Made by a program: the position numbers and the translations under genes | The notes under the pieces: model-generated | The model's input: the letters and a program-made list of their open reading frames with translations, nothing else | Database searches by the model: none | What the model was told of the DNA's origin: nothing | Assembly: GCA_019090565.1 (NCBI GenBank) | Contig: JAHRVS010000065.1 | Location: 1 to 8,460 of the forward strand | DNA: 8,460 bases | Origin: Gammaproteobacteria bacterium | GTDB taxonomy: Bacteria > Pseudomonadota > Gammaproteobacteria > Pseudomonadales > UBA3067 | Reading direction: 5' to 3' | Part shown: positions 1 to 5,596 of the stretch, piece by piece | Layout: every line of letters begins with the position of its first letter | How positions within the stretch are numbered: the stretch's first letter is position 1

Positions 1-755
1 AACAGCTCGACCTGAGTGCGAGTCCATTGCAATTGATGATTCGGCTATCCCCTTCCTCATCTGAGCTGAGCTTACGCAACTACCTTGGCAGTTTTGGCTT
101 TCACGGCGCCGATGTTGATAAAACTGCATCGCTATTTTCCGGTGGTGAAAAATCTCGCTTGGGCTTGGCCCTGATGATATGGCAAAAACCGAATGTATTG
201 CTGTTAGACGAGCCCACGAACCACCTAGACCTTGAAATGCGCCACGCACTCACTATGGCCCTGCAAGACTTTGAGGGTGCAGTGGTGCTTATTTCCCACG
301 ATCGCCACCTTATTAAATGCACCACCGATGACCTCTATCTCGCCGCAGATGGGCAAATAAAACCATTCAAAGGCGGTCTTGAGGAATATAGCGAATGGCT
401 CAGTGCGCACCGAAAACAAGCCTCCAGCGAAAGTGAGCCAGTCTCCAGCGACAATCAAAATGCGATTAAAAATAAAAAAGGTGACCGAAAAAAAGCCGCC
501 GAAAGAAGGCAGCAATTAAAACCACTGCGCGATAGACAAAAGAAAGCAGAAAAAGCGATGGAGCGCCTTAGCGACAAGAAAGAGCAGGTAGAAGCACAAC
601 TTAGTGACAACACACTCTATGAGGAAAACAACAAAGACGAATTAAAAAAATTGCTTTCTCAGCAGGCAGGCATTCAAAAGGAACTGGAACAAGTAGAGCT
701 AGACTGGATGGATATCAGCGAAGAGCTAGATGCCATGCAAGCAGAAGATGATTAG
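1..755 (+). CDS. yheS: ABC-F family ATP-binding protein, YheS-like, 3' part only
   Basis: This is the C-terminal part (about 250 residues, frame open from base 3) of a soluble ABC-F protein; these ATPases lack membrane domains and most known members act on the ribosome. The second nucleotide-binding domain is visible: signature FSGGEKSRLGLAL, Walker B and D-loop LLLDEPTNHLD, and the H-loop in ISHDRHL. After it comes a phrase typical of E. coli YheS (TTDDLYL, then a short strand and EEYSEWL), followed by a strongly charged Lys/Glu-rich coiled-coil tail of about 110 residues ending in EDD. YheS is about 637 residues, so roughly 60% of the gene, including the first ATPase domain, lies left of the window. 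The in-frame TTG at 27 is not a start, because homology continues upstream of it. Family assignment is firm; YheS rather than Uup rests on remembered sequence similarity. The precise cellular role of YheS is unsettled. Confidence 0.9.
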   Translation, partial: QLDLSASPLQLMIRLSPSSSELSLRNYLGSFGFHGADVDKTASLFSGGEKSRLGLALMIWQKPNVLLLDEPTNHLDLEMRHALTMALQDFEGAVVLISHDRHLIKCTTDDLYLAADGQIKPFKGGLEEYSEWLSAHRKQASSESEPVSSDNQNAIKNKKGDRKKAAERRQQLKPLRDRQKKAEKAMERLSDKKEQVEAQLSDNTLYEENNKDELKKLLSQQAGIQKELEQVELDWMDISEELDAMQAEDD

Positions 756-839
756 AAGTCATCTCAAACTGGCTGTTGAAATCCTACTGGCTCAGCTCAG
801 TGGCTTTCAATAATCCGCTAAGAGTCAGTAAAATAACGA

Positions 840-859
840 TGATGTGTGGGTTTACATCA
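840..859. terminator. weak inverted repeat between convergent genes, possible terminator
   Basis: TGATGT and ACATCA pair perfectly (6 bp) around an 8-base loop, 10 bases beyond the stop of the minus-strand receiver-like gene. Read on the minus strand the hairpin is followed by TCGTTATTTT, a poor U-tract. The stem is AT-rich, so this is at best a weak terminator. A second loose inverted repeat (TTGAAA at 776-781, TTTCAA at 805-810) lies on the side of the ABC-F gene and has no T-run after it. Confidence 0.25.
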
Positions 860-869
860 ATACCTCAAA

Positions 870-2048
870 CTACAACTTAGAAGAAAGCTCAAGAAGTTTA
901 TCCACATTGGGCACAGAGTCACCCTCACCAAATACCGCGCTCATTTGCTTGACCAAGCTACCAAAACCCTCATTCATCTGAACCCCCTGGGAAAACTGCG
1001 CGTTAATGCCTGCAACCCCGTTACTCATAATGGTTTCTATGGTTTGCTCCTGTTCTTGAGTCAGATCAAGAAACAATATGGAATCCTCCATCCTTGCCGC
1101 CATGTCTTCAACAATGTCGGCAGACCCACGCATAAGCTGCTGATAACCATCATCAAACTCTGTCATCGATTCACGTAAACGCCCAACCACTTTACCCATA
1201 AAGTTTCTTTCAACTTCCAAAGTATGTTGCGCGTCAATGGCTTTAAGGCGCGAATCTGTCCCTTGAATAAAGGGCAGAATAGAGTCCTTAATTTTTGTAC
1301 ATTCCTCTGGCTCATCGACTGGCATATTTTTTATTAATAAAGAAACCTGCCCATAGTTCACCACACACCGTTTGCCGAAATCCACATAGCGCCCTTTATG
1401 CTGAAGCTCTGTCAATAGACGGGACTCCAGCTCTTTCTCCATGCCGGTTTCCTCCATATTCTTCACTTTGAAGTGACTTCGAAGCTGAAGGCTACAACGA
1501 AGATGATAATGCTTAAGGGACTGAAATAGTTGCATTCCCAGCTCATCAACATTATCGCAAAAATTTGAATCAATTAGATATTGCACCGTCAGGCCGAGAT
1601 TACTGCTCTCCGTCATCACGCTCATGGTGACTTTGCGCGCGTCATCTGCCGTTTTTCTCAGTACCTGCTCTGCGCGAGCTTGAAATACCAACTTATCCAC
1701 ACGGCCCAACAATTCATTGAAAGGCATGCTTCTGTCAACGATATCAGAGCAACCCGCATCGAATACCCTAATTGGGTCTAAGGTTCTACCTTCGAGTTCG
1801 GCCACCACAATAGGGGTGATTTTAAATTTAGTCGTCTCTCGAAGGGTTTTACACGCTGCAACGATCGCGTCTTCACAATCGTCAACCATCACAACAAGAA
1901 CGTCTATCTCCGCACTCACCTCCGCAATAAGATCAGCCAGGGAGGTATAACCTTTTATTAAAAAGTGCCCCTCCTCCAGGACATATGTCCCGATATTTTC
2001 TATGTCCTTTGAATAAATGGCGACTTGATATGCTTTTCGGCTAGGCAT
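870..2048 (-). CDS. pseudo-receiver protein with GAF-like middle and helical C-terminal domain
   Basis: A 392-residue protein in three parts. Residues about 6-125 have the alternating strand/helix pattern of a response-regulator receiver, ending in the typical stretch DAGCSDIVDRSMPFNELLGRV. The usual functional residues are missing: the acidic pair after strand 1 is SK, the phospho-acceptor Asp after strand 3 aligns with Met, the Thr after strand 4 is replaced, and the conserved Lys is Arg. Residues about 140-265 look GAF-like (contains FGKRCVVNYGQVSLLIKNMP); similar segments occur in marine gammaproteobacterial response regulators. Residues about 280-392 are a helical domain of unknown function with the core DSILFLDLTQEQEQTIE. 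I chose ATG at 2048 over TTG at 2060 because GAGG sits 6 bases before that ATG. The gene is monocistronic and convergent with the ABC-F gene. It probably acts as a phosphorylation-independent signalling or scaffold protein (inference). A truncated paralogue lies at 2539-2938. Confidence 0.8.
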   Translation of the reverse strand: MPSRKAYQVAIYSKDIENIGTYVLEEGHFLIKGYTSLADLIAEVSAEIDVLVVMVDDCEDAIVAACKTLRETTKFKITPIVVAELEGRTLDPIRVFDAGCSDIVDRSMPFNELLGRVDKLVFQARAEQVLRKTADDARKVTMSVMTESSNLGLTVQYLIDSNFCDNVDELGMQLFQSLKHYHLRCSLQLRSHFKVKNMEETGMEKELESRLLTELQHKGRYVDFGKRCVVNYGQVSLLIKNMPVDEPEECTKIKDSILPFIQGTDSRLKAIDAQHTLEVERNFMGKVVGRLRESMTEFDDGYQQLMRGSADIVEDMAARMEDSILFLDLTQEQEQTIETIMSNGVAGINAQFSQGVQMNEGFGSLVKQMSAVFGEGDSVPNVDKLLELSSKL

Positions 2049-2102
2049 TAATGACCTCAATGATTTTGCAGTGCTGACTGTGAACTTGGCACGATAGGTA
2101 AA

Positions 2103-2130
2103 AGTATAGACCCGTTTTTGTATGCACCAA
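2103..2130 (-). promoter_or_regulatory. candidate sigma-70 promoter of the pseudo-receiver gene
   Basis: On the minus strand, TTGGTG (2125-2130) and TATACT (2103-2108) are separated by 16 bases. The -10 box matches the consensus at 5 of 6 positions and the -35 box keeps TTG. It would give a leader of about 50 bases before the ATG at 2048. No promoter has been demonstrated. Confidence 0.42.
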
Positions 2131-2352
2131 AAAAATAACTACTCACTACTGGCGTTAAAGCACAATGCAGCTCACCCCCATAAAATCCTCCGCCAGCATT
2201 GAATAAAGCAAGGTGTAAAGGAAACCGGAATCAAGAAGCAAAGATCATCGAGACAGAAGGAGATGCCAACAGACATCGGTAATTAGCAGGGTCAATATAA
2301 CTTAAACACGCTACATTATTTTGCTGAGAAGAACACACACTCTAAGAGCTAA

Positions 2353-2447
2353 GGCACCTCTTAAAATTGCGATTCTCACGTGAGAGCAAGAAAGCCCCAC
2401 AGGTCGAACTCCGGTGTATAGACATACACGACGCTTCGAGTACAAAG
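2353..2447. repeat. degenerate copy B of the dispersed intergenic repeat
   Basis: It starts GGCACCTCTTAAAAT and shares CGTGAGAGCAAG exactly with the copy at 4072-4249. Further in it has GTGTAT AGAC ATACAC (2414-2429), a perfect 6-bp hairpin matching GTGTAT/ATACAT in the 4072 copy, and then TTCGAG in both. The internal segment is shorter than in the 4072 copy and the right inverted end is not recognisable, so this copy looks truncated or decayed. TCTCACGTGAGA near its left end is a perfect 12-bp palindrome. Confidence 0.6.
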
Positions 2448-2538
2448 CTTATACCCACGATTACTGCATGCCGGTTTTGCTTGAGCCCTAAGTGATGGCG
2501 CAGCTTTTGTGTAAACAACGGGTTTTTATAAGCGTCCT

Positions 2539-2938
2539 TTATAGCTTCGCCGATAGCTCAAGCAATTCATTCATATCTGGCACCACGTCATCATCACCGA
2601 AAGCCGATGTCATTGGATCAACAAAATCGCCAAAGCATCTATTCATCTCAACACCCTTGGAGAGTTCCACATTAATATCCCTGACGTTCTCATGGACAAT
2701 GGCCTCAATGGTATCTTCTTGCCTTTCGGTGAGATCCAAGAATAAGATAGATTCGTCAATCTTTGAGGCCATTCTTTCTGATATCTCAGCGGAAGACGTC
2801 ATAATATCCTGGTAACCATCATCAAATTCTTTCATCGTCGTGCGCAATCGCTCCACTACTTTGGCCATCAGATTTCACTCAACCCCTAGCACCCCTTGTG
2901 CATCGATGGCGCGAACTCTTGATTCAGTTTTTTGCTTA
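2539..2938 (-). pseudogene. truncated paralogue of the pseudo-receiver protein (C-terminal domain only)
   Basis: This frame encodes a second copy of the C-terminal domain of the protein at 870-2048. From the ATG at 2868 it gives 109 residues; my hand alignment to the neighbour is ungapped with about 60 identities (55%), including DSILFLDLT-type core residues (here ESILFLDLT), EFDDGYQ and the end LLELSxKL. Homology continues upstream of that ATG (TESRVRAIDAQ against TDSRLKAIDAQ) but is interrupted by TGA at 2875-2877, where the neighbour has the Arg codon AGA. It ends near 2935, next to a transposon-like end at 2940. The receiver and GAF-like parts are absent. The level of divergence suggests two old paralogues, one later truncated. 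The 109-residue frame has no further stop, so a surviving single-domain product cannot be excluded, but no good ribosome binding site precedes 2868. Confidence 0.7.
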
Positions 2939-2939
2939 A

Positions 2940-2958
2940 GGGCACCTCTAAAAATGCC
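2940..2958. repeat. element end C at the breakpoint of the truncated paralogue
   Basis: GGGCACCTCTAAAAATGCC closely matches the reverse complement of the right end of the element at 4072-4249 (GGGCACCTTTAAAAATGCAC). It lies within a few bases of where homology to the full-length paralogue stops. Beyond it are a small hairpin, CACCC/GGGTG at 2975-2990, and an ATG at 3003 that opens only eight codons (MAKPIRQF, then stop). That would suit the remnant of a larger insertion sequence sharing the same ends, but no transposase sequence is present. Confidence 0.5.
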
Positions 2959-3081
2959 ACCAAAATCCCAGCCACACCCGACCCAGGGTGAACTTAGAAA
3001 CAATGGCCAAGCCTATCCGCCAGTTTTAACATCGACAATTAAGGGGGCGTCAATCCGTATCTTGCTGCCGCCTTACAGGGG

Positions 3082-3087
3082 TATAAT
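3082..3087 (+). promoter_or_regulatory. possible -10 box upstream of cysZ
   Basis: A perfect TATAAT lies 184 bases before the cysZ start. No convincing -35 box is found at 16-18 bases upstream; TTGCTG at 3062-3067 is 14 bases away, which is too close. This may be the cysZ promoter with a long leader, or chance. Confidence 0.25.
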
Positions 3088-3153
3088 GGGGCGAATACAC
3101 CTCCATAAATTGGGCAAAACCCTGGTCTAAAAAAGGGCCGCGAGTTAGGCGAA

Positions 3154-3180
3154 GCGCCATTACAACCACTGAAATGGCGC
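3154..3180. repeat. 8-bp perfect inverted repeat in the cysZ leader
   Basis: GCGCCATT (3154-3161) pairs perfectly with AATGGCGC (3173-3180) around an 11-base loop, 91 bases before the cysZ start. No T-run follows on either strand, so it is not an intrinsic terminator. It could be an operator-like site or a leader hairpin; the function is unknown. Confidence 0.45.
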
Positions 3181-3259
3181 AAATATGGGGTCGGTAATGC
3201 TGTCGCAATAAAATTGCAGAAATGGCATGCCTCGTTGTTCTTTTACACACCATTGATTC

Positions 3260-3265
3260 AGGAGA
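3260..3265 (+). promoter_or_regulatory. ribosome binding site that fixes the TTG start of cysZ
   Basis: AGGAGA sits 6 bases before the TTG at 3272. The first in-frame ATG (3299, codon 10) has no comparable site, and starting there would remove residues that align with the N-terminus of known CysZ proteins. Confidence 0.7.
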
Positions 3266-3271
3266 AAGAAA

Positions 3272-4015
3272 TTGAACGGTGACATAAAAACAGGGTTTAT
3301 GTACTTTATCAAAGGCATAAAAATGCTCAACAAACCAGGTATACGGCTTTTTGTTATTATTCCCCTGCTATTGAATACTGTTATATTTTTCACCTTCATA
3401 AGCCTGTTCGGTTATTATTTTGTAGAGACGCTAGATCAACTAATAAACAAGCTGCCAGAATGGTTGTCTTTTCTATACTGGGTCATTTTCCCACTTTTTG
3501 TTTCTCTATTACTTATCATGTCAGGGTATTTTTTCAATGCTTTTATCAATATTCTTGGTGCACCGTTTAACGGATTTCTGGCCCAGAAAACCGAAGAGGT
3601 TTTGACTGGAAAAGTTTCAAATGAACCCACAAGCGTCAAAGACCTCATTGCAATAATCCCTCATAGCCTCAAACGGGAGATTGATAAGATCTGGTACTAT
3701 ATACCTCGCGTGATAGTCCTATTTATTCTAACGCTCATTCCCGGGATCAATATCCTTTCACCGTTTGCCTGGTTTGTAATGGGGGCCTGGATGCTCTCTA
3801 TTCAGTACAGTGATTTCGCCATGGATAATAACAAGGTAAACTTCGCTCAAATGAAGACGTTACTGGCGCAGGAAAGACTAACCTCCATCGGTTTTGGCAT
3901 CGCAGTGGTGGCGGCCCTGTCTATTCCCGTCATTAATTTTTTGGTGATGCCTGCAGCAGTGATTGGCGCAACGATCATGTGGGTCGAAATTCATAGCGAC
4001 AAACCAACCCACTAA
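3272..4015 (+). CDS. cysZ: sulfate transporter CysZ
   Basis: A 247-residue inner-membrane protein of the CysZ family (EI24/CysZ superfamily), which brings in sulfate for assimilation into cysteine. Length and conserved segments fit: an N-terminal GFMYFIKGIKMLNKPGIRLFVIIPLLLN, the middle motif GAPFNGFLAQK (residues 96-106), PGINILSPFAWFVMGAWMLSIQYSDFAMDN (about 157-186) and the C-terminal hydrophobic stretch ending in ATIMWVEIHSDKP. Hydrophobic segments lie at about 25-50, 66-98, 143-178 and 205-236. Translation starts at TTG, supported by AGGAGA at 3260-3265. In E. coli cysZ lies beside cysK; here no cysteine-synthesis gene is adjacent, and the gene is a single unit between two repeat-bearing gaps. 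Within 60 bases of the stop the 178-bp repeat begins; no intrinsic terminator is evident. Confidence 0.92.
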   Translation: MNGDIKTGFMYFIKGIKMLNKPGIRLFVIIPLLLNTVIFFTFISLFGYYFVETLDQLINKLPEWLSFLYWVIFPLFVSLLLIMSGYFFNAFINILGAPFNGFLAQKTEEVLTGKVSNEPTSVKDLIAIIPHSLKREIDKIWYYIPRVIVLFILTLIPGINILSPFAWFVMGAWMLSIQYSDFAMDNNKVNFAQMKTLLAQERLTSIGFGIAVVAALSIPVINFLVMPAAVIGATIMWVEIHSDKPTH

Positions 4016-4071
4016 GCAATACAGCAGTAAGCCAGTAGGCCTATCGACGAAGAAGAGCGTTTACACCCCAA

Positions 4072-4249
4072 GGACGCCTCTAAAAATAGTGATTTTCTCG
4101 TGAGAGCAAGGGAGCCGACTGCATGGATGCAAGAGGTAGAGCAATGCAGGTTGCAATTGCCGAGAACCGCAGTGTATAAGCCATACATGAGAATTCGAGC
4201 ACGGAGGTGACGACGCTATCGCGTTAAAAGTGCATTTTTAAAGGTGCCC
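4072..4249. mobile_element. MITE-like element, copy A (178 bp, imperfect terminal inverted repeats)
   Basis: The left end GGACGCCTCTAAAAAT (4072-4087) and the right end ATTTTTAAAGGTGCCC (4234-4249) are inverted copies matching at 13 of 16 positions. No reading frame of useful size lies inside. Internal sequence (CGTGAGAGCAAG, GTGTAT/ATACAT hairpin at 4172-4188, TTCGAG) recurs at 2353-2447 and, more weakly, at 5466-5541. No clear target-site duplication is visible, suggesting age or an unusual insertion mode. It would have to be moved by a transposase encoded elsewhere (inference). The gap that contains it (4016-4436) otherwise holds only a possible promoter for the downstream cyclase gene. 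Confidence 0.6.
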
Positions 4250-4302
4250 CGAGTCACTTGTCAGGCAGCCAACGCCAAGTAGCAGTCATAATTTGTTCGT
4301 TG

Positions 4303-4332
4303 TTGAAACTGCCTCTCAAGAAAATGTTTAAA
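4303..4332 (+). promoter_or_regulatory. candidate promoter of the diguanylate cyclase gene
   Basis: TTGAAA (4303-4308, 5 of 6 to the -35 consensus) and TTTAAA (4327-4332, 4 of 6 to the -10 consensus) are 18 bases apart. This would give a leader of about 100 bases. It lies just right of the MITE-like element, so the promoter would not depend on it. Confidence 0.33.
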
Positions 4333-4436
4333 ATTGCGGCTTTTTATAACGAAAAAACCCATCATTACATCTAAACTCTTAATTAAAGGGGGCACTTGTT
4401 ACCAGCCACCATAAATATTGACTAGATGCTAAACCA

Positions 4437-5444
4437 ATGACTGCTTCAAATACACGAAACAAACAAATTAGTATTGGGGATGACTTGAGATCCTTACCCG
4501 CTTCAACGCTTCAATCTTTTCCAATCTTTCGAAATACGGCCTTAGCAGTTGTCACCAAGCACTTACGCGACTGCCGAGTGCAAAAATATGCGAGTGGCAC
4601 GCTAATTATCACCCCTGATGACCATAACTTAAATGTCTACGCAATACTTAAAGGCCAGCTCTCCATACTCCATGACAACAGCGGCTCCGAGCCCTTAACT
4701 GTATTAGGGCCAGGTGAAACGGTTGGAGAAATATCAGTTTTCGACGGCCAAAAACCCTCTGCCTACGTTAAAGCCACCCAGGATTCAGAGCTTTTAGTCA
4801 TAAGCAGAGAAGTACTGTGGGATATGATCGATGATTCCCACGAGATATCACGAAATCTATTACATATTCTCGCCAAGCGAATCCGCTCAGGCAATACCAC
4901 TGTCCTCAACAGCCTGCAACTTCAAAAGCAACATGAACGAGAAGCCCAGTTTGATGCGCTAACAGGCCTACATAATCGCCGTTGGATCGATAGAACCTAT
5001 GAAAAACACTTTAGGCACAGCATCGAAGATAACAGCACGCTCTGTGTTATTATGATTGATATTGATCATTTCAAGATTTTTAATGACAGTTATGGCCACC
5101 AAGCCGGTGACAAAGTACTGCAGCAGGTCGCCACAGCGATGAAAGGAAAGTTGCGCCCCAATGAGATTGTGGCCCGCTACGGGGGTGAAGAGTTTGTTAT
5201 TCTACTGCCAGGTGTTCCTGCAAAAATAGCCTTTATGATATCTGAAAGAGTAAGGTCTGGCGTTGAGGCCTGCTTTTACCACGACCCTGCCTCAAACAAA
5301 AAAGTTCCCATCACTGCATCACTTGGCATTGCACAACTTGAGCCGGGTGACAGCAAAGAAAGCCTCTTGAAACATGCCGACGATGCACTCTACCAAGCCA
5401 AACAAGCCGGCCGAAATCAAACCCTTGTTTTTAAGAGTTTTTAG
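4437..5444 (+). CDS. diguanylate cyclase with N-terminal Crp-like effector domain
   Basis: A 335-residue cytoplasmic protein predicted to make cyclic di-GMP from two GTP. Residues about 24-145 form a cyclic-nucleotide-binding-type beta roll (PGETVGEISVFDGQKPSAYVKA); the Arg that holds the nucleotide phosphate in CRP aligns with Pro107, so cAMP is unlikely to be its ligand. No DNA-binding helix-turn-helix follows. Residues about 170-335 are a GGDEF domain: DALTGLHNRR (173-182), the metal-binding Asp208 in IDIDHFK, and the active-site GGEEF (249-253) intact. The inhibitory RxxD site is RPNE (240-243), with Glu for Asp, so product inhibition may be weakened. There is no transmembrane segment. 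ATG at 4437 is the only possible start, since a stop lies in frame at 4419; the ribosome binding site is weak. Monocistronic and convergent with the TIGR03545 gene. Confidence 0.9.
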   Translation: MTASNTRNKQISIGDDLRSLPASTLQSFPIFRNTALAVVTKHLRDCRVQKYASGTLIITPDDHNLNVYAILKGQLSILHDNSGSEPLTVLGPGETVGEISVFDGQKPSAYVKATQDSELLVISREVLWDMIDDSHEISRNLLHILAKRIRSGNTTVLNSLQLQKQHEREAQFDALTGLHNRRWIDRTYEKHFRHSIEDNSTLCVIMIDIDHFKIFNDSYGHQAGDKVLQQVATAMKGKLRPNEIVARYGGEEFVILLPGVPAKIAFMISERVRSGVEACFYHDPASNKKVPITASLGIAQLEPGDSKESLLKHADDALYQAKQAGRNQTLVFKSF

Positions 5445-5465
5445 CTTGAATATTCAAGCTAAAAA
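5438..5465. repeat. perfect 28-bp palindrome overlapping the cyclase stop codon
   Basis: The left half TTTTTAGCTTGAAT (5438-5451) is followed directly by its exact reverse complement, ATTCAAGCTAAAAA (5452-5465). The TAG stop of the cyclase gene lies inside (5442-5444). The order is T-run, stem, A-run, which is the reverse of a bidirectional intrinsic terminator, so no U-tract follows the stem on either strand. It could be a site for a dimeric DNA-binding protein or a 3'-end stabilising hairpin (inference). Confidence 0.8.
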
Positions 5466-5541
5466 GCCGCTCTAAAAACAGTAACTTTCATTCAAAAGAA
5501 AGGAAGCCCCACCCGGGGAACCGTCGCGCATAAGACACAGG
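5466..5541. repeat. degenerate copy D of the dispersed intergenic repeat
   Basis: From TCTAAAAACAGTAACTTT this stretch aligns without gaps to the left part of the element at 4072-4249, with roughly two thirds identity over about 41 bases by hand. Its GAAGCCCCAC resembles AAAGCCCCAC of copy B, and CGCATAAGACACAG resembles the GTGTATAAGCCATAC hairpin region. No right end is recognised. A short CCCC/GGGG hairpin at about 5507-5517 followed on the minus strand by a pyrimidine-rich stretch might also help end transcription of the TIGR03545 gene. Confidence 0.45.
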
Positions 5542-5584
5542 GCCTTTCAGCATCCCCTTACCAGGCTGATCAACAAACACCCAA

Positions 5585-5596
5585 AGCGGCGCCGCT
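5585..5596. repeat. 12-bp GC-rich palindrome at the stop of the TIGR03545 gene
   Basis: AGCGGCGCCGCT is self-complementary and overlaps the TAG stop codon (5595-5597 on the minus strand). It has no loop and no following T-run, so it is not a standard terminator. Noted mainly because the convergent gene also ends inside a palindrome. Confidence 0.4.

Larger units (their letters stand above)
2049..2538. other. 490-bp gap between the paralogues
   Basis: This gap holds the candidate promoter at 2103-2130 and one degenerate copy of the dispersed repeat at 2353-2447. I see no reading frame with recognisable content on either strand, no RNA gene and no strong terminator. The reading frames that cross from here into the minus-strand genes on the other strand are shadows. 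The stretches 2131-2352 and 2448-2538 are unexplained. Confidence 0.5.
2959..3271. other. gap upstream of cysZ, probable insertion remnant plus leader
   Basis: About 310 bases without a supportable gene. It follows the element end at 2940-2958 and contains the CACCC/GGGTG hairpin, a TATAAT box at 3082-3087 and an 8-bp inverted repeat at 3154-3180. The overlapping reading frames on both strands have unremarkable, arginine-rich translations with no family resemblance, so I did not call them. Confidence 0.45.

Noticed and set aside
27..29. TTG as the start of a 242-residue ABC protein
   Set aside because: The frame is open upstream to the edge and YheS-like sequence continues there; it is an internal Leu codon.
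846..1178. Plus-strand reading frame of 110 codons
   Set aside because: It is the opposite-strand shadow of the pseudo-receiver gene, whose protein has clear domain structure in its own frame; the shadow translation has no family resemblance.
2492..2815. Plus-strand reading frame of 107 codons, Ser/Thr rich
   Set aside because: It lies antisense to the paralogue remnant, whose minus-strand translation aligns at about 55% identity with the neighbouring protein.
2840..3253. Small reading frames on both strands upstream of cysZ (2840-3130 plus, 3050-3253 minus)
   Set aside because: Translations look random, no ribosome binding sites support them, and they run across the insertion-like end and leader.
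4345..4350. TATAAC as the -10 box for the cyclase gene
   Set aside because: No acceptable -35 hexamer lies 16-18 bases upstream; the pair at 4303-4332 fits better.
5438..5465. Intrinsic bidirectional terminator between the cyclase and TIGR03545 genes
   Set aside because: The order is T-run, stem, A-run; on both strands the stem is followed by A, not T.
2353..5541. CRISPR-like array formed by the repeats
   Set aside because: The copies are far apart, irregular in length and diverged, with genes between them; there is no regular repeat-spacer pattern.
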